From assembly GCF_030867145.1 (NCBI RefSeq), contig NC_134418.1, forward strand, positions 56,457,682 through 56,521,681: DNA of 64,000 bases, given 5' to 3'. Source of the DNA: Opisthocomus hoazin. Lineage: Eukaryota; Chordata; Aves; Opisthocomiformes; Opisthocomidae. The translations under genes and the position numbers were made by a program. This document shows, one piece after another, positions 1-29,955 of this stretch (positions are counted from its first letter, which is position 1; each line of letters starts with the position of its first letter). The notes under the pieces were generated by a model, which was not told the origin of the DNA, ran no database searches, and saw only the letters and a list, made by a program, of their open reading frames with translations.

Positions 1-2068
1 AATCAGGCTCTTCCATAAATACTACTTCTTTAAGTTCTGAAAGGCATTTCAGTGGTGAAATAATTGGAAGTTAGATGCCTCACCTGCTTAGACATTCTGA
101 AAAACATCACTACGCTTCCAACCGAAACAAAAGGCTTTCAGAAATCTCATCCTAAATGGCAAAGAAGAACAAACTGCAGCATCAGCTGTAAGGAACCCAT
201 TAGCCCTCTTGTCTTCAGAGAAATAAGGACTTCAGGTAGTTATCAGAAATATTTTACCTTTTATCACCTCTTTAGAGAAAACCAACAACAAAAAGCCTGT
301 GAAATATAAATGTGATCTATCTTACACCTGCTTATGCTTGCATCTTTGTAGGATTCTAAACAGCAGGTCTCAAACAAAGTTAAAGTAGGTGAAGATTAAG
401 AGTTGAAGCAAGGTCTTCCAATGGCTGGAGTGCTTCAATCCGGCCCACACCGACTGAAGGAGTCAAGGAACAGAGTGGCCATTCATCAGATCACAGACCA
501 TGATGTTACCTCCACAGGCTCTGCCACCAGCAGAGCAGGCAAAGCTCAGTCTGTGCACAGTCCAAACCCACTTACTGTAAATGCGTGGTTTTACCAATTT
601 CTATCATACATTTAATAGATCCATTTGAGTATGCAAGGACAATTAAGCCAAAAAAAGGGGGATTTTATTTGGTGCTAAGTCACCACATGCAAATTCCAGC
701 CGCTTACTGTAGACCTACTGCCAAGCATACATTTCTTCCCACTGCTCATCACAAAGCCTCTTGCTGGGCAAAGTGGTTCATCCGCAAGATTTTTGTTGCT
801 GAAGCCAAGACTCCAAATGGGAAGTTTAGGTTAATAATAACAAAAATTTCGCATTCTTTAACTAGCAAATACTGTAAGAGTTTGTCCATTTACAGAAAAC
901 CACTCCAGAAGTGGTTGCTGGCACAAAAATGGGACAAGAATAGAAAAAGCTGTTACCAGGCAGGACAGAGATGCACAAGCAAAGCAGCAGTGAACAACAG
1001 GCTAGGAAAAAACCCTGTTATCTGGCAGCATGAAACAGCCAAAGTAAGCGACAAGTTCCTCAGTGCCCACCAAGCAAAACCCTTGTGCTAAAATATCCTC
1101 CTGTGCCCTGGCCAACCTACAGCATCTGACCCAAGGCTGCGAACAAAACTGGGCCTTGTGCCTCACTGTGATGCCTCATGCCACCACATGACAAAAGAAA
1201 CGGCTCCTTTAATAACTAGGTTTGGTGGTTTGTATTATTCCTACCCCAGAAGCAACCAAAACATCCAGCCAGCATTAGAACTTTATGGTGCTAGTTTCCC
1301 TGCAAAGAATGCACTGCTGCGAGTTATTTGCAATTTATAGAAAATAAATAGAAAACCTCTAAGGGAATAAAAGAGAACAGTGAATTGAACAAGAGCAAAG
1401 CTGCTCCATGGCCATACAAACCTAAATCTGATTAATATATTATCAGTAACGACCCCCGACCTCATTACATACTGTTCTGTGATCATATACATTTAATTTA
1501 AGACTCTGCATAGCACTGCATTTATAAATGGAAAAGTATACTGGATAGCAAATGGTACATAAAAAGGTATTTTAATGTGAACTTTTGAGAAGATCATAAA
1601 ATTTAAGACAGATCATTCCACAAATCATCTTTACAGTTACCGGGTTGTGGCTCTACTTAACCCTCCTCTAACAGAATTCAGCAGAAGCACTTCCCTCTGG
1701 CTGTGAACAACAAGAAAAGCTACTGAAGGAATATGTGACATGAAAAGATCTAGCTCTCAAAAAAATCATGGCACCTGACTTTGCTCCTGGTCTCAGCTCT
1801 TGCAAAAAGCCCAGAGAAATAAAGGCATAATTCAGGTCAGTTTTAGAATTGCTCACGTGGTTGAAAACTGTAGTGAATAAAACTACTGAGATGTGGGTCA
1901 CTGCTGTGGTACTAGTTAGAAAAGTAAGAATGTAGCACCATAGCTACAGGTGCAAGAACACTACTGCCTCGCTTGAAAAAATTAACTCCAAAACTGTCAA
2001 CAATAAAATTTTAGGGAACTTTAGTCACTATAAACTATGAAAACTGCTTCTGGTTTGCCCACACCTTT

Positions 2069-2097
2069 AAAGCCACTTGGTACTCTAAAGTGGCTTT
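2069..2097. repeat. Perfect 10-bp inverted repeat (hairpin)
   Basis: AAAGCCACTT, a 9-base loop, then AAGTGGCTTT. It lies in the flank beyond the HADH 3' end. No T run or known structure is attached. Confidence 0.8.
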
Positions 2098-2566
2098 CTC
2101 TAGATGGAAGAATAACAAGTATGCATTAAACTTTGACAGTTACGTTTTGATAGCTTAGTAAAAATTAGTAGTATGAACATTTACAATAACCATCAGCTGT
2201 ATAGCTATGAAAATGGACACAGGCTTTAAGAGCAATACTCCTGAGATGCAGAAAACATTTCATATCTCATGATGCCACAGAGCGGATGCTTATACAAAGA
2301 ACTCACTAGAGAACAGCAAGCATCTGTAGTTTCACACAAGGTCTCCAATCTCTCTGCAAGGAGAATTCTTCATTAAATAAAAAAAGTTAAAACATGCTTT
2401 CCCAAAGCAGCAGCAGAAACAGCATGTACCTTCTCACAGCTGATCACACTCTTTTTTTTTCTTCCCCTAAGGAACAATGCAATCCCACCACCTCTATGCA
2501 ACTACACTGCACACACCCATCAGCCCTCATTACTGCACTGCAATTAAAGTACCAAGTAACATAACA

Positions 2567-2620
2567 GAGACCCTTTGCTAGTACCTACATCCTCTAGCAC
2601 CTACCCTTCCGACCACAGGA
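2567..2620 (+). repeat. 54-bp exact duplication, copy A
   Basis: The 54 bases here (beginning GAGACCCTTTGC, ending GACCACAGGA) are identical by eye to 11596-11649, about 9 kb away in the same orientation. This copy is flanked by a perfect 8-bp inverted repeat, GTAACATA at 2556-2563 and TATGTTAC at 2622-2629. It does not resemble CR1. Confidence 0.9.
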
Positions 2621-5600
2621 GTATGTTACATTGAGTTAGCTAACACCTAACTCATTTGCAGACTTTACTGACCAAAGCCTGCTACAAAGTCAGGAACACA
2701 CAAGACTTTTTCATACCAAGACCACCATTTGGGCAGGCAAACTGGAAATACCTCTTTTTCAGATGCCCTTCTCTTTCTAATAAGAAGTACAGATTTAACC
2801 AGACAATCACATCTCTCTACACTTAGATTTATACAGCATGTTTCTTGTTATTTTCTTCTCCAGCCTGATAAACATTCACTAATTAGTTAAGTGGATCTAC
2901 AGAAGAGATCAACTGACAAACTTCAAAAGTTTCACAGATACCTGAATGTGTGATAAGAACCTTATGAACAGAACAGACATAGGGAGAACAACCACCAAAT
3001 ATGGCATTAATAAAGCAAAACCAAAACACTGAATCTCATTTTGAAGCCACTACCATGCTTTTCAGAGGCCTGATTCACTGCTGGAGCACTGGGCTGGTAG
3101 CAGTGGATCTCATGGCTCTGAAGAGCCCATGCTAGGTGCTGGCGCTAACTCTGGTCTTGTCAGTAGCCTGCCATTTTCTGAAGGACATTCGCATTGTTAC
3201 TTCAAAACCCTTGGGTCAGATGGTTTGGGGGAAAAGTACAACTTGCCTAAGAAAGAAAAAAGAAACTTTTTCAAGGTGTTTTATGCAGTTGCTCAGTTAA
3301 CCCTTCTTCCTACTGTGTAAAATAAGGCATAGGTTCCCAGGACTCCCATCTGGACAGTTCAAGGCAGCTGCTCATTTCCAGGGGTTAAACTTTATCAACA
3401 GACAACAAACATACATTAAATTCTTCGAAAATGCTTCTTTTTCAACTAAGTTCCTACCAAGGTGATGTTCTGCAAGTCCTCACAATGAAGGAAGAAGGAA
3501 GCAATAAACTCCACTCTCCATTTAAATCCATACTGCAAGTTGATATCCATATCTTCCAAGGAAATTAATCTCCTACAGTAAGATATTGGGAAAGCTCAAT
3601 GACTTTTGCAAACACAGTTGCAGATTTAGAACTTCGGGACATCTGCATTCAACACACAGGCAGCTGTTACTATTGACCCACATAAAAGTATTACTGTGCT
3701 CAGTGCCATTAATGGAGAATACTTCATTTGTTAGAGCAAAGCTGAATTTTAACTTCTACACACTTAATTCCTCTTCGGATCAAACTTTATTGCCACCTCT
3801 TGCACTTTGCACTCCATAAGCCACTCCTGCAGAGCATCCTCCTCCAGTCCAATTAAGATTCTGCTTTCAGCTCCCTCTGTAAAGTTTGCTGTGCTCCTGT
3901 CTTCTCCCCAGCCGCGTCAGCAGCTAGGATGACCATAGATGGAGCATGTTTGGCAGTCAAAATGACCCAGATGCTGAATCTGGAGCCATCTTCCCAGCTG
4001 CAGGAGCTGGGCTCACATCCGACTCCTCAGCTGTTGGCTGTCAAGCTCACTCCAAGCTGTGCCAAGCACACATCCCAAAGCTTTGACTGAAGTGGGGCAA
4101 ACGCTCTGTGAGGCCTGCTGACAGAAAGGATAACGAAGACTAAAGGTTTTAACAGTAGGCAGTGAAGGAAATCAAACACCCTTCCTCCTTTCTCTTCTAG
4201 CCCTCATTTTTTTCCACAGTCTCTTTTCCCCATTTGATAAAGATTCAGGAAGAGCCGACAGGTGAGAGCAGGTCTAATGTACCATGTCATAGTCTGAGGT
4301 ACTGACTGGCACAATTCCCCCTCACTCGTCAACACTACATGCAGTGGAAGGTGGCTCATGCCACCCCGCATAAAGTCACAGGCATAGCAAGGGCTGGGAA
4401 ATAATATTTATTGAGGGAAAAGTGCAGACAGACAATTCCTTTCCTTCATTACTCATTCTTTAAGCCTCCTAGACATCTTTAAGCTGTCAAAGCTGCAGAA
4501 ATTCTTGTACAAATCAGGAGTGACTACTTAATATCCTACTCCTGACCAATTTCATCATGATCTTGAACCCAAGAAGGGACTTCTACATCCTCCACACCTC
4601 CTCACTGAGGAGCAAAAGAAAAGGCTTACCTTGACTCAGTGGCCTCACTCACTCAATTACCACTGTGCATTCTGGTTTACATTTAAAGGACAGTATTTGA
4701 AGTTTTGGCCCTTTACCTCATCTCTGCTCGTCCTGGCATAGTACTCCACATGCTGATAAAATAAACCATCCCACACACCAGTAAAGTTACCTCCGCATGG
4801 CGTTATGTGCTACTGAGAAAAAGAAGTCTCTTCTGAAAGAGCAAGACAAACTTACAAATGCCTCTTTCAGGTTTCTTGTACCTATTACATACACACATAC
4901 CGTACCTGTTAGAGCTCCTGAAAGGAAAACACTGTTTTAGAGAAAGTATTTTTTTCTAAAATATCACACTTAATAGTGAAAAATATTTTGCACTTTTATT
5001 ATTAAGTAGCCTATGCCTTGCTATAAACCTAAGCATTTCCGAATTAAAAATAAAGACGATCTTCCAAGTAAAGAGAGCAGCATCAAGTCAACTCTGCACA
5101 AATGTTTTTGTAAAAACCAAACAGCAATTTTTAAGACTCAACAGTAACATACATGTTTCTATTTTTAATTACTACTGAAAACAGTAGTTCTGAAGCTAAC
5201 TTCACCCTGCAGCACTTAAAAGTCACTAAACTGAACTACAGGCACTAAGAACCTTCAAGTGAAACAGACTTCAGGTGCAAGAAGTGGACTGTATTTTCAA
5301 TTAAATTTAACAATATATTAGTCAAGGAAAATCTGTCTACAGTACCATTTCTTTCCTTAAACCCTCTTCTTTCAAGACAAGCGTCTCAAAAACAGAAGAC
5401 CTGTAATGAGGAACCAAGACCCAATAAACCAACAGTTTTTGTTCTCTACTCTGAGATTTCTTGTGTGATCGTGTGCAAGGAAATTAACATCTGTCAGCCT
5501 CAGTTTCTTTACATGCAATCTGAATTAGATGTTAGGCAACAGAGGAAGAGGCAACTTAGAGTTAAACAATTATTCATAATTTCTTTAATTAAAAAATATA

Positions 5601-6381
5601 TATAAGCACTCAGTTTGCAGATCCAAAATATGCAAAGTAAAAGAAGGCTACTACTCAGCTGAATGGGAACTCCAACTCTCATGCCCACATGCTCTGCAGT
5701 ATTTGGGGAAAAGGTAGGATTTGTAGCACTCCCGGCATGAACAAATCCAGGCTCTGCTAAGCTCCAAGGAAGTAAAGTTGCAAAACAGAAGGTGCCTCAC
5801 AGTCAGGCACACCTATTTGTTTACACAGCACAGACTCTAATCCCCCAAAGTCCTCAACTACAGTAATAATGTGTAAAAATGACACTTTAAATGAATAGCC
5901 AGTAAATAGAGCCAATTTACAGGACCCTAGAAAGCATACTGAAGCTTTCACCAGCTTACTAGCTTAGTTAATAAAAACAAATCTATGTATCAGGCCCTTC
6001 AGAATCGAAACCACCTCTTCATTCTGTTTCTACAGCACCTACCAATAGCAGACCCTCAGCCAGTAACTGAAAATGCCAGAAAACCCCAACACAAATCATG
6101 AGTTCTGCTTTTAAATGCTGTACTGGGAACCTTCTGTCCAGGTGACAGCCTGCCATTGCAGGACTTTTATTTTTAAACGGTATGACATTCAAAAATTATT
6201 TTTCAAGGCACTGTAATTTACACCTATAGATTAGCACCGCATTTAAGAAAAATCCTAACAAAAAAACTTACTGCCTTTCCGTCGCTACATCTGCCGGAGT
6301 GAAAAGAGACTGCCACCCAGTGGACTACAACCCAGTACATCAACTGCAAGCCATCACATTCAATACAGAGTTGTTTAAAAT

Positions 6382-6387
6382 TTTATT
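6382..6387 (-). promoter_or_regulatory. Candidate HADH poly(A) signal
   Basis: An AATAAA hexamer on the minus strand lies about 340 nt past the HADH stop. It is followed within 30-50 nt by a GT-rich stretch (TGTGATGGCTTGCAGTTGAT). It would give a compact 3' untranslated region of about 360 nt. Cleavage at this site is inferred. Confidence 0.6.
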
Positions 6388-6724
6388 TTTAAGAAAGTGC
6401 GGTTATTTTTAGGATTTTTCCCATTAATATAATAATGCTTCAAATACATAAATTCAATTGTCATTCTGTCCTGCACCTTAAAAATCAACACCTGCATGAA
6501 GGCACTGTACATATAAAGCTACTCAGAATTACAAGAAAAATAATCTACCAAATCAAGCTTTCAGCAGAGAAATAGTTAACTAGTGCAATCACTCCGTTCA
6601 GAGGTGGGTTATGTTCTAAATGCAGCTTGTGCCATCCTTTGGAAGGTTCAAACAGAATTCACCTGTAATAAGGCAATGCTGAATAGCATACACAGATAGT
6701 TTAACACCTCTTGAGGTTTGGAGT
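6388..6724 (-). other. HADH: HADH 3' untranslated region
   Basis: Non-coding sequence between the HADH stop codon and the candidate poly(A) signal. No repeat or ORF of note is present. The extent is inferred from the hexamer. Confidence 0.6.
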
Positions 6725-25551
<18,827 letters not shown>

Positions 25552-26250
25552 GGCGGAGGCGCGCGGCGCGGAGCTGGCAGCCAGAGGCGGCGGCGGCGGG
25601 GCCGGGCCGGGCGAGGCGGGGCGAGCGGCGGCTCCGCCCCGGGGAGCGGCGGTGGCGGCGGCCGCCCCCGGGCCGGGGCGGGGAGAGGGGCTTCGAGCGG
25701 CGCCGGTCGAGCCGAGCGGCTGCCCCCGGTCAGCGCGGCAGGAGCGGCCGCAGGCAGCTGCGAGCCCCGGAGGTCGCCGCGCCACCTTCGCAGCCGCCGC
25801 GGCAGCTCCTTTTCTGCACGTCAGAGGCGCTCGGTGGTAAGAGTATTTCCAGACGGCGAGCGGATTTCATTTTCAGGCTGGCACAAACTGTATCGCCAGC
25901 AAACACACACACAAACGCGCATTTCCGTTGTGAATACTAACGGCTGAGCCGCACCAGACGCGGACCGACACGATTTTCCGCCCAACCCCTTTATGGCCAG
26001 AAGGCCCGGCCCTCCCAGTCAGCAGCAAGTTACAACGCGGCCACGACAGTCACAGCGATATTCCACCCGAGCCGCCACCGGGGTAAACATTAAGCAGCTT
26101 GTTTTGTTCGAGCGAAAGCAGCCGAGTGTCCTCGCCCCTCTGCCCTTTGTACCACGAGCACCAGGCGAAGACCCCCCACCACCTCGGCCTCGCCTGACAG
26201 CGGCGCGGGCAGGAGCAGGAAGCAGCTGCCAGAGCAGCTTCACCCAAACT

Positions 26251-26939
26251 CAGTTACTGTTCCACGTGCACACAAATGGCAGCCGAGCAGGTAATTAATG
26301 AAATTCCCTAAGAAACCAGCACCATGCGCCCAGTTACCTGCCACCTAACTCCACTGCGTAAGACACAGGCTCCCACGCACCGCTGTTGCTCCCCAGGGCC
26401 CAGCTCACACCCGCTCCTTTGCCATGACCACTTCGGTTGCCTCCTGCTCGGCCTGCCCTTCTCTGCGCAGCTCTCTGCCCCCCAGCCCAGGCTCCCCCCG
26501 GGCACCCCCTTCCCTCTCTGCCCTCTGTCTCTTGAGCCCCTCTATGCCAGGAGTCCAACAACGCCACACCTCAACTCCGCACACGCTGCTCTTTCCCACC
26601 AAGGTGGGTTCCTCAAGCTTCCTGTCTCCTGCTGGTGGCAACTCTCTCGCCCCTTTATCTTCCTCATCTCTACTCTTCCCTCTCCTTCTATTCCAAGTAA
26701 CTGTTTTTAAGACTGCGTTGAGAGCATGAACAGACATCACCTTTCCATCGTTTGACCACAACATGCCCGGCACTGTGTTTTCCCAACATCACTTTACTCC
26801 CCCACCTCCTTCACTCCTCATCCAAAACACTTTGTAACCTCTGCTCACTCAAAAGCTTTCTTTGTAAGATGTAAAACACCAAACACCACAAACTTAGTCA
26901 ACAAGTGGAACTCATTAAAATGACTACGCAAAGCTGTCA
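26251..26939. other. Spacer between CYP2U1 3' end and HADH promoter
   Basis: A short intergenic region. From about 26390 to 26860 the plus strand is unusually rich in C and T (CCCAGCCCAGGCTCCCCCC and similar). It lets several long chance ORFs stay open, but no protein family is recognised. No repeat was identified. Confidence 0.6.
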
Positions 26940-26959
26940 AACACTTCCTTGGGAATTAC

Positions 26960-26965
26960 TTTATT
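26960..26965 (-). promoter_or_regulatory. Candidate distal CYP2U1 poly(A) signal
   Basis: AATAAA on the minus strand, followed by a G/T-containing stretch (GTGTTTGACAGCTTTGCG). It lies about 1.4 kb upstream of the HADH start codon, just before base composition changes toward the HADH CpG island. Confidence 0.45.
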
Positions 26966-27879
26966 AAAAATAAAATTACACTGAAGCAAAGTCAGAAGTC
27001 ATTTCTAGAAATAAAGACATTTTCAGCATTCAGAAAGAGCCATCCTCCCATACAAACATACATTTTTCAATAAGGCATTTGAGATACTTCCTCTGCTGAA
27101 ATAAGGGAGGGGGAGGATACATTTACAAATGCAAACCAAGTCTGCTACCACTTTACTTACAGTTTACCAAAGATGGCAACACATTTTTTAAAACCACAAA
27201 CATTTTGTTGCTTTGATGCTATTGTTTAGCTACTTTCATGGCATCCTGTGAAATTTCAGTGCATCTGGAGGGCATGAAAGGCAGGTCTTTAGTGTCATTT
27301 CCAGCAGCATCTTGCACGCTGGCAAACAGACATGGTTGCACCTTCACATCAGTATTTTTAGCTTGTTGCACTTCTGCAGCATTTGATTATAAGGTATCAT
27401 CAAAAACCGCATTCTCAAAGTACTATTTGTGGAAGGCTAATTTTCAAAGGACAGTTTTCAAGGGTGACATTTTAAACTAAACACAGCAGGCAAGACGGGC
27501 ACAAACATGTACAATTCCACATAGTAGGGAATTATATGAATTGTGTCTTCTTTGGAATCTGTAAAAAAACCAAACCACTAAAGTGCTTTTCCAACGTGTC
27601 CTCACTGATTAAAAGGACAAGTATTTTATATCAGCGATCAGTTACACACCAACATCATTATGTTGCTTAAAGAGGCATTTCAACAGAACGATAAATATTA
27701 TCTCAGCACTTCATTTCAGCTTTGCAATTAAGCATGTATTATTTTAAGAATTTCTAGACAAAAATCTCAACTGTACAGAATCTATTTCTTCATTGGAAAA
27801 TATAAATAAATGAATGCTTATTACTCCAATACTGTCAGCTTTTAGTGCAAGTTTACTGCATCGGTACCAAACTCAACTT

Positions 27880-27885
27880 TTTATT
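27880..27885 (-). promoter_or_regulatory. Candidate proximal CYP2U1 poly(A) signal
   Basis: AATAAA on the minus strand (CACAATAAAAAGTTG), followed by GTTTGGTACC. It may be an alternative 3' end. No transcript evidence is available here. Confidence 0.35.
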
Positions 27886-29657
27886 GTGCTACAGGGTGTT
27901 CAAAAATTTCACACAAAGAAAATATTTAAGATGAGCATGGGCTAACCTATAAAGTCAAAAGTTAGCCAGTGTAAGAACTGGAAGTTCTCACACAAACAGT
28001 GGGGTACCTGACCAACCAAATATATCATTCAGAAATTAAGCCACTTTGTTATTCAAAACAGCTAACAGAAAATCTTAATTTAAACACAAAATAACTATCT
28101 TACAGTCTTTGCTAGGCACTACCTGGCTTTTAAAACTTCAAGTTAAAAAGTGACAAAAACAGGTTAATTTGAAGCTGAAGAGTTGACACTTCTTTTACAA
28201 CTTAGGTTCAGTTTCTGCTACGGATTACCAAATTCTACTTTACAGTCAATTTCTCATTCCAGTTTGTAAACCCAACATTAGGAGGGCTGCTAGTGTTTTG
28301 TAGCTCTCCAGTGAGGGGTGGGAAAAAAATCCCTTGGAAGAGTACATAAGTACTTATTTCATCCGACATGAAATTCTGCTAGATCAAAAGGTGTATAAAG
28401 AGATTTAAGGATGATTAAGAAGAACTACTTAGAAGTTAATTGTTACATTTCCTCCAAAAGATCGCTTTCAATGTTTGAGAGAGCTTTCAAATAAAAGGCA
28501 AGATTAAGTGCCCCCTTCCAAAACACCTAACAACAGGCTTCCCTGGCAATTACTTTGATAGTGGCAAACAGCATTAAAATTTGCATGTGAAAATAGTAAG
28601 GTACCGAGACATTAATATTGTATGAGCTACAGATCTTTTTACTCCATATGAAAGATAACTAAGAGAAAGCCTTAACACTCAAACCACAGGTTTGTCAGAC
28701 TCCTCATGTTCCATGACTAAATGCATAAGACCTACATCTGTAGTGGCATATTGATGCCGTACTTGAAGTCAGACTCCAGTTCCCAAAGCCAAACAGGTTG
28801 TGGCAGTACTGTCCACAGTGCCTGTAAATGAAAAACCTGAGTGCAAGCCCCAACGTCAGGATTACGCACGTGGAGTTTTCCCTGGTGAGCGCACTGTTGG
28901 TCTCGTCCAGGCTGCAGCTAGAGAACAAGATGCCACTGCTCATGTGAGGAAAACAGTGAGTGCGAAGTGGCAGCGCAGGTGTCCTCCTGAATATCTGCTT
29001 GGCACCAGAGAGGAAGGACTTCGGCTGTTTCTTGTTAGAGAAATCCGCTCTCCTTTACATTGAGGTAAAACATCTGCATACAGACACTGCGCGCTCCTTT
29101 CACATAAAAAACATGGTATATTCAAAGATTCACTTCTCCTCCAAGCCGGGGTTTTTAGAGTTGGTACCTGCGCGTTTATAGTGAGCCCTGACAGCGAAGA
29201 ATGTTTGAATGCAGGAGTCCAAACTGATTTGATCCAATCACACCTATGAGTTACTTGCAAGAAAGCATCCTCCAAGGTTGAAAGAAGTGTCATTTAGTCA
29301 TTTCCAAAAAGCATTTGTCATTATTTAAGCTCAGTTATGTTTCTTTGCACAGAAAATGCTAATGCCCTCTCATTCACTAATCCTTTTGGTATCATTCACT
29401 CAGTTGCTGAAGTAAATGTTTACATACTGCTTTTACCAAATTAACAATTACTATTTGCTAAAGCATTAACAGATGTTTTGGACCATTCTCCCATAATTAA
29501 CATTTGACAAACTGACAGTAATAGCCTATAGACAGAGGGGTTAAGCCCAGCAAGTTTGAATATCAAATTGCAAACTATGCTGTCAGTTCATTTGTGGAAT
29601 GCAACAGCTGACAAAAAAAAAAATCTTCTCTTTCCAGAATTGTAAATGAATCATTCT

Positions 29658-29678
29658 CACTGACTATGAAAGTCAGTG
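29658..29678. repeat. 8-bp inverted repeat in the CYP2U1 3' untranslated region
   Basis: CACTGACT, loop ATGAA, then AGTCAGTG. It starts about 100 nt after the CYP2U1 stop codon on the transcribed strand, so it would form a small RNA hairpin in the mRNA if transcribed. Confidence 0.75.
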
Positions 29679-29776
29679 TTTTTCTAGAAAGAAAGTAATA
29701 AAACTAGCTGGAAACAAAATAAAGCTGGATTTCAAAAGTGCAGTATTTTTTTGTTTAATCTTTCTTTGATGTTGTA

Positions 29777-29955
29777 TCATTTCTTCAAAGCTATTATATT
29801 GTATGGACAAGGAGCTAAAGTTAAACCAAACCTTCCATCCATAGATGGTTTTGCAGCATTTTCAGGGTACAAAAAGGTAAAACTTTGCATTAGACTTGCA
29901 AAAATTAAGAACAGCTCCATTTTTGCCAACTGCTCTCCCATGCACACACGTTTAC
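29777..29955 (-). CDS. CYP2U1: CYP2U1 exon 5 (coding part, stop)
   Basis: The exon encodes the rest of G467 and residues 468-525, starting [20 protein letters not shown] and ending [19 protein letters not shown], then TGA at 29777-29779. C471 is the proximal haem thiolate ligand. The acceptor is CCTTAG|GTA. The haem-binding signature is split by intron 4. Confidence 0.96.

Larger units (their letters stand above)
1..6360. other. Gene-free flank beyond the HADH 3' end
   Basis: This AT-rich stretch shows no exon I recognise on either strand. Conserved synteny predicts LEF1 on the plus strand further left, converging on HADH, so part of this could be LEF1 3' untranslated or downstream sequence. 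The LEF1 HMG-box and C-terminal coding exons are not seen. The longest open frame, 585-1091 plus, has no recognisable domain and is compatible with chance. The stretch contains a hairpin at 2069-2097 and one copy of a 54-bp duplication at 2567-2620. Confidence 0.6.
26966..29776 (-). other. CYP2U1: CYP2U1 probable long 3' untranslated region
   Basis: An AT-rich stretch without coding potential between the CYP2U1 stop and the last good poly(A) hexamer. It contains a perfect 8-bp hairpin at 29658-29678, just after the stop. Two minus-strand AATAAA sites (27880-27885 and 26960-26965) could give 3' untranslated regions of about 1.9 or 2.8 kb. The extent is inferred. Confidence 0.5.

Noticed and set aside
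1..6360. LEF1 coding exons expected by synteny
   Set aside because: I looked for the HMG-box and basic tail on the plus strand and found nothing recognisable. Only untranslated or intergenic sequence can be suggested.
25552..25785. 78-codon in-frame N-terminal extension of HADH
   Set aside because: It begins at GTG with no upstream ATG. The targeting peptide and Kozak context fit the ATG at 25551.
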